A DNA stretch of 11,888 nt from Thermoleophilia bacterium (GTDB lineage: Bacteria > Actinomycetota > Thermoleophilia > Gaiellales > Gaiellaceae): the NCBI GenBank assembly GCA_025927435.1, contig JAICLM010000042.1, positions 1 to 11,888 of the forward strand. Direction: 5' to 3'. The position numbers and the translations under genes are program-made. The notes under the pieces are model-generated. The model saw nothing but the letters and a program-made list of their open reading frames with translations. It was not told the origin of the DNA and made no database searches. Positions 10,631 through 11,888 of this stretch are shown piece after piece (the first letter of the stretch is position 1; each line of letters opens with the position of its first letter).

Positions 10631-11888
10631 GCGACGTACGTGGTGTAGCCGCGGAAGCCCTCGTAGAGCGGCCGCTTTGCACAGAGCGCCGCGACCCGCG
10701 AGCGCAGCCCGTCGAGATCCGGCGACTCGGTCAGCGCCTCGCAGATGATCCGTCCCACCTCGCGAAAGTCGTCCTCGTCGAAGCCGCGCATCGTCATCGC
10801 CGGCGAGCCGAGCCGGATGCCCGAGGTCACGAAGGGCGACCGCTCGTCGAACGGGATCGTGTTGCGGTTGACGGTGACGTCGATCTCGTGGAGGCGCTCC
10901 TCGGCCGCCTTACCCGTCCACTCGGAGGCGCTCAGATCGACGAGCAGGAGGTGCGTGTCGGTGCCGCCGGTGACGAGCGAGAGCCCGCCCTCGAGCAGCG
11001 TCTCGGCGAGCGCGTCGGCATTGCGGCGGATCTGCGCCTGGTACTCGCGGAAGGCGTCGGTCATCGCGATCCGGAAGCACGTCGCCTTCGCGGCGATCGT
11101 GTGCTCGAGCGGCCCGCCCTGCATCCCGGGCATCACGGCCGAGTCGAGCGCCTTCGCGTGCTCCTCGCGGCAGAGGATGAAGCCCGCGCGCGGGCCGGCG
11201 AGCGTCTTGTGCGTCGTCGAGGTGACGAAGTCGCAGTGCTCGACCGGATTCGGCTGGATGCCCGCGGCGACGAGCCCGGCGAAGTGCGCCATATCGCAGA
11301 CGAGGATCGCCCCGACCTCGTCCGCGATCGCCCGGAAGCGGTCGGTCTCCACCGTGCGGGGGTAGGCGGAACCGCCGCACACGAGCACCTTCGGGCGCGC
11401 CTCCTTGGCCTTCGCGAGCACCTCGTCGTAGTCCACGGTCATCGTCTCGCGCGAGACCTCGTAGTGCGCGACGTTGTAGAGGCGGCCCGAGAAGTTGACC
11501 TTGTGGCCGTGCGTGAGGTGGCCGCCCTGGGGAAGCGCGAGCGCCATCAGCGTGTCCCCCGGCTCCATCACGGCGGCGTAGACGGCCATGTTCGTCTGCG
11601 CGCCCGCGTGCGGCTGCACATTCGCGTGCTCGGCGCCGAACAGCTCCTTCGCGCGGTCGATCGCGAGCTGCTCGATCTCGTCGATGACCTCGCAGCCGCC
11701 GTAGTAGCGGCGGCCGGGATACCCCTCGGCGTACTTGTTCGTGGGCACGGAGCCGACGGCTTCGAGCACGGCCGGCCACGTGAAGTTCTCGGAGGCGATC
11801 AGCTCGATCTGCCCGCGCTGGCGCTCGAGCTCCGCGCCGATGAGCCGGGCGATCTCGGGATCGACCGTGTCGAGCCCCGCCTGCTTCA
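10627..11888 (-). CDS. glyA: Serine hydroxymethyltransferase, start codon cut by one base at the window edge
   Basis: A PLP enzyme that interconverts serine and glycine with tetrahydrofolate, the main source of one-carbon units. Visible motifs include IELIASENF near the N terminus, NKYAEGYPGRRYYGG, CDMAHFAGL (PLP Asp199, His201) and TSTTHKTLAGPRAG with the PLP lysine K228. The C-terminal half carries TVNRNTIPFD and TSGIRLGSPA. Reading from the window edge the minus strand begins TG AAG CAG, so the start is almost certainly ATG or GTG with only its first base outside; the full protein would be 420 residues, normal for the family. A shorter start at 11769 would delete conserved sequence. Its stop overlaps the upp start (TTGA). 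Confidence 0.97.
   Translation of the reverse strand, partial: KQAGLDTVDPEIARLIGAELERQRGQIELIASENFTWPAVLEAVGSVPTNKYAEGYPGRRYYGGCEVIDEIEQLAIDRAKELFGAEHANVQPHAGAQTNMAVYAAVMEPGDTLMALALPQGGHLTHGHKVNFSGRLYNVAHYEVSRETMTVDYDEVLAKAKEARPKVLVCGGSAYPRTVETDRFRAIADEVGAILVCDMAHFAGLVAAGIQPNPVEHCDFVTSTTHKTLAGPRAGFILCREEHAKALDSAVMPGMQGGPLEHTIAAKATCFRIAMTDAFREYQAQIRRNADALAETLLEGGLSLVTGGTDTHLLLVDLSASEWTGKAAEERLHEIDVTVNRNTIPFDERSPFVTSGIRLGSPAMTMRGFDEDDFREVGRIICEALTESPDLDGLRSRVAALCAKRPLYEGFRGYTTYVA

Overview
The window is GC-rich, with strong G/C preference at third codon positions, frequent GTG and TTG starts, four-base gene overlaps and several likely leaderless promoters. Together with the content (a GT4 lipid-phosphate transferase near the F-ATPase genes, HTH_42 winged-helix proteins, an EntS/MefA-type exporter) this suggests an actinobacterium. 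A deep-branching soil or freshwater lineage such as Thermoleophilia is possible, but that is an inference, not a match I could test.

Layout. Positions 1-2495 (minus strand) hold the start of the F-type ATP synthase operon, transcribed right to left: atpZ-like, atpI-like, atpB (a), atpE (c), atpF (b) and the first 83 codons of atpH (delta). The F1 genes should lie beyond position 1. A divergent alpha/beta hydrolase (2560-3279, plus) meets an MFS exporter (3276-4523, minus) tail to tail through a shared CTAG. Upstream of the exporter, 4524-4794 is a structured leader region with a 10-codon ORF that has a strong Shine-Dalgarno sequence, several hairpins and other inverted repeats. A WecA/TagO-like undecaprenyl-phosphate sugar-1-phosphate transferase follows (4795-5943, minus), divergent from a small lipoprotein (6003-6290, plus).

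Positions 6305-9476 carry two divergently transcribed HTH_42 winged-helix genes. The minus-strand copy lacks a clear catalytic motif. The plus-strand copy has the Gln-Phe-Asp motif of AlkX/YcaQ DNA glycosylases. The plus-strand unit starts with a 34-codon ORF, continues into the glycosylase (apparently from a CTG codon) and ends with an isocitrate lyase/PEP mutase-family enzyme; each gene overlaps the next by four bases. A 142-residue conserved-looking protein of unknown function (9485-9913, minus) separates this from upp (uracil phosphoribosyltransferase) and glyA (serine hydroxymethyltransferase). glyA and upp form an overlapping minus-strand pair; glyA seems complete except for the first base of its start codon, which falls just outside the window.

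How it fits together. glyA, upp, a WecA-like gene and the atp operon are a recurring neighbourhood in Gram-positive bacteria (upp/glyA near atp in Bacillus, wecA/rfe next to atp in mycobacteria). Here the backbone is all on the minus strand but is interrupted by two blocks: hydrolase plus exporter, and lipoprotein plus winged-helix genes plus lyase plus the 142-residue protein. Points most worth checking are the possible leader-peptide attenuator of the exporter, the non-canonical start codons of atpH (ATA) and the glycosylase (CTG), and the paired HTH_42 genes coupled to a lyase-family enzyme. I saw no tRNA, rRNA, CRISPR array, insertion sequence or convincing intrinsic terminator.
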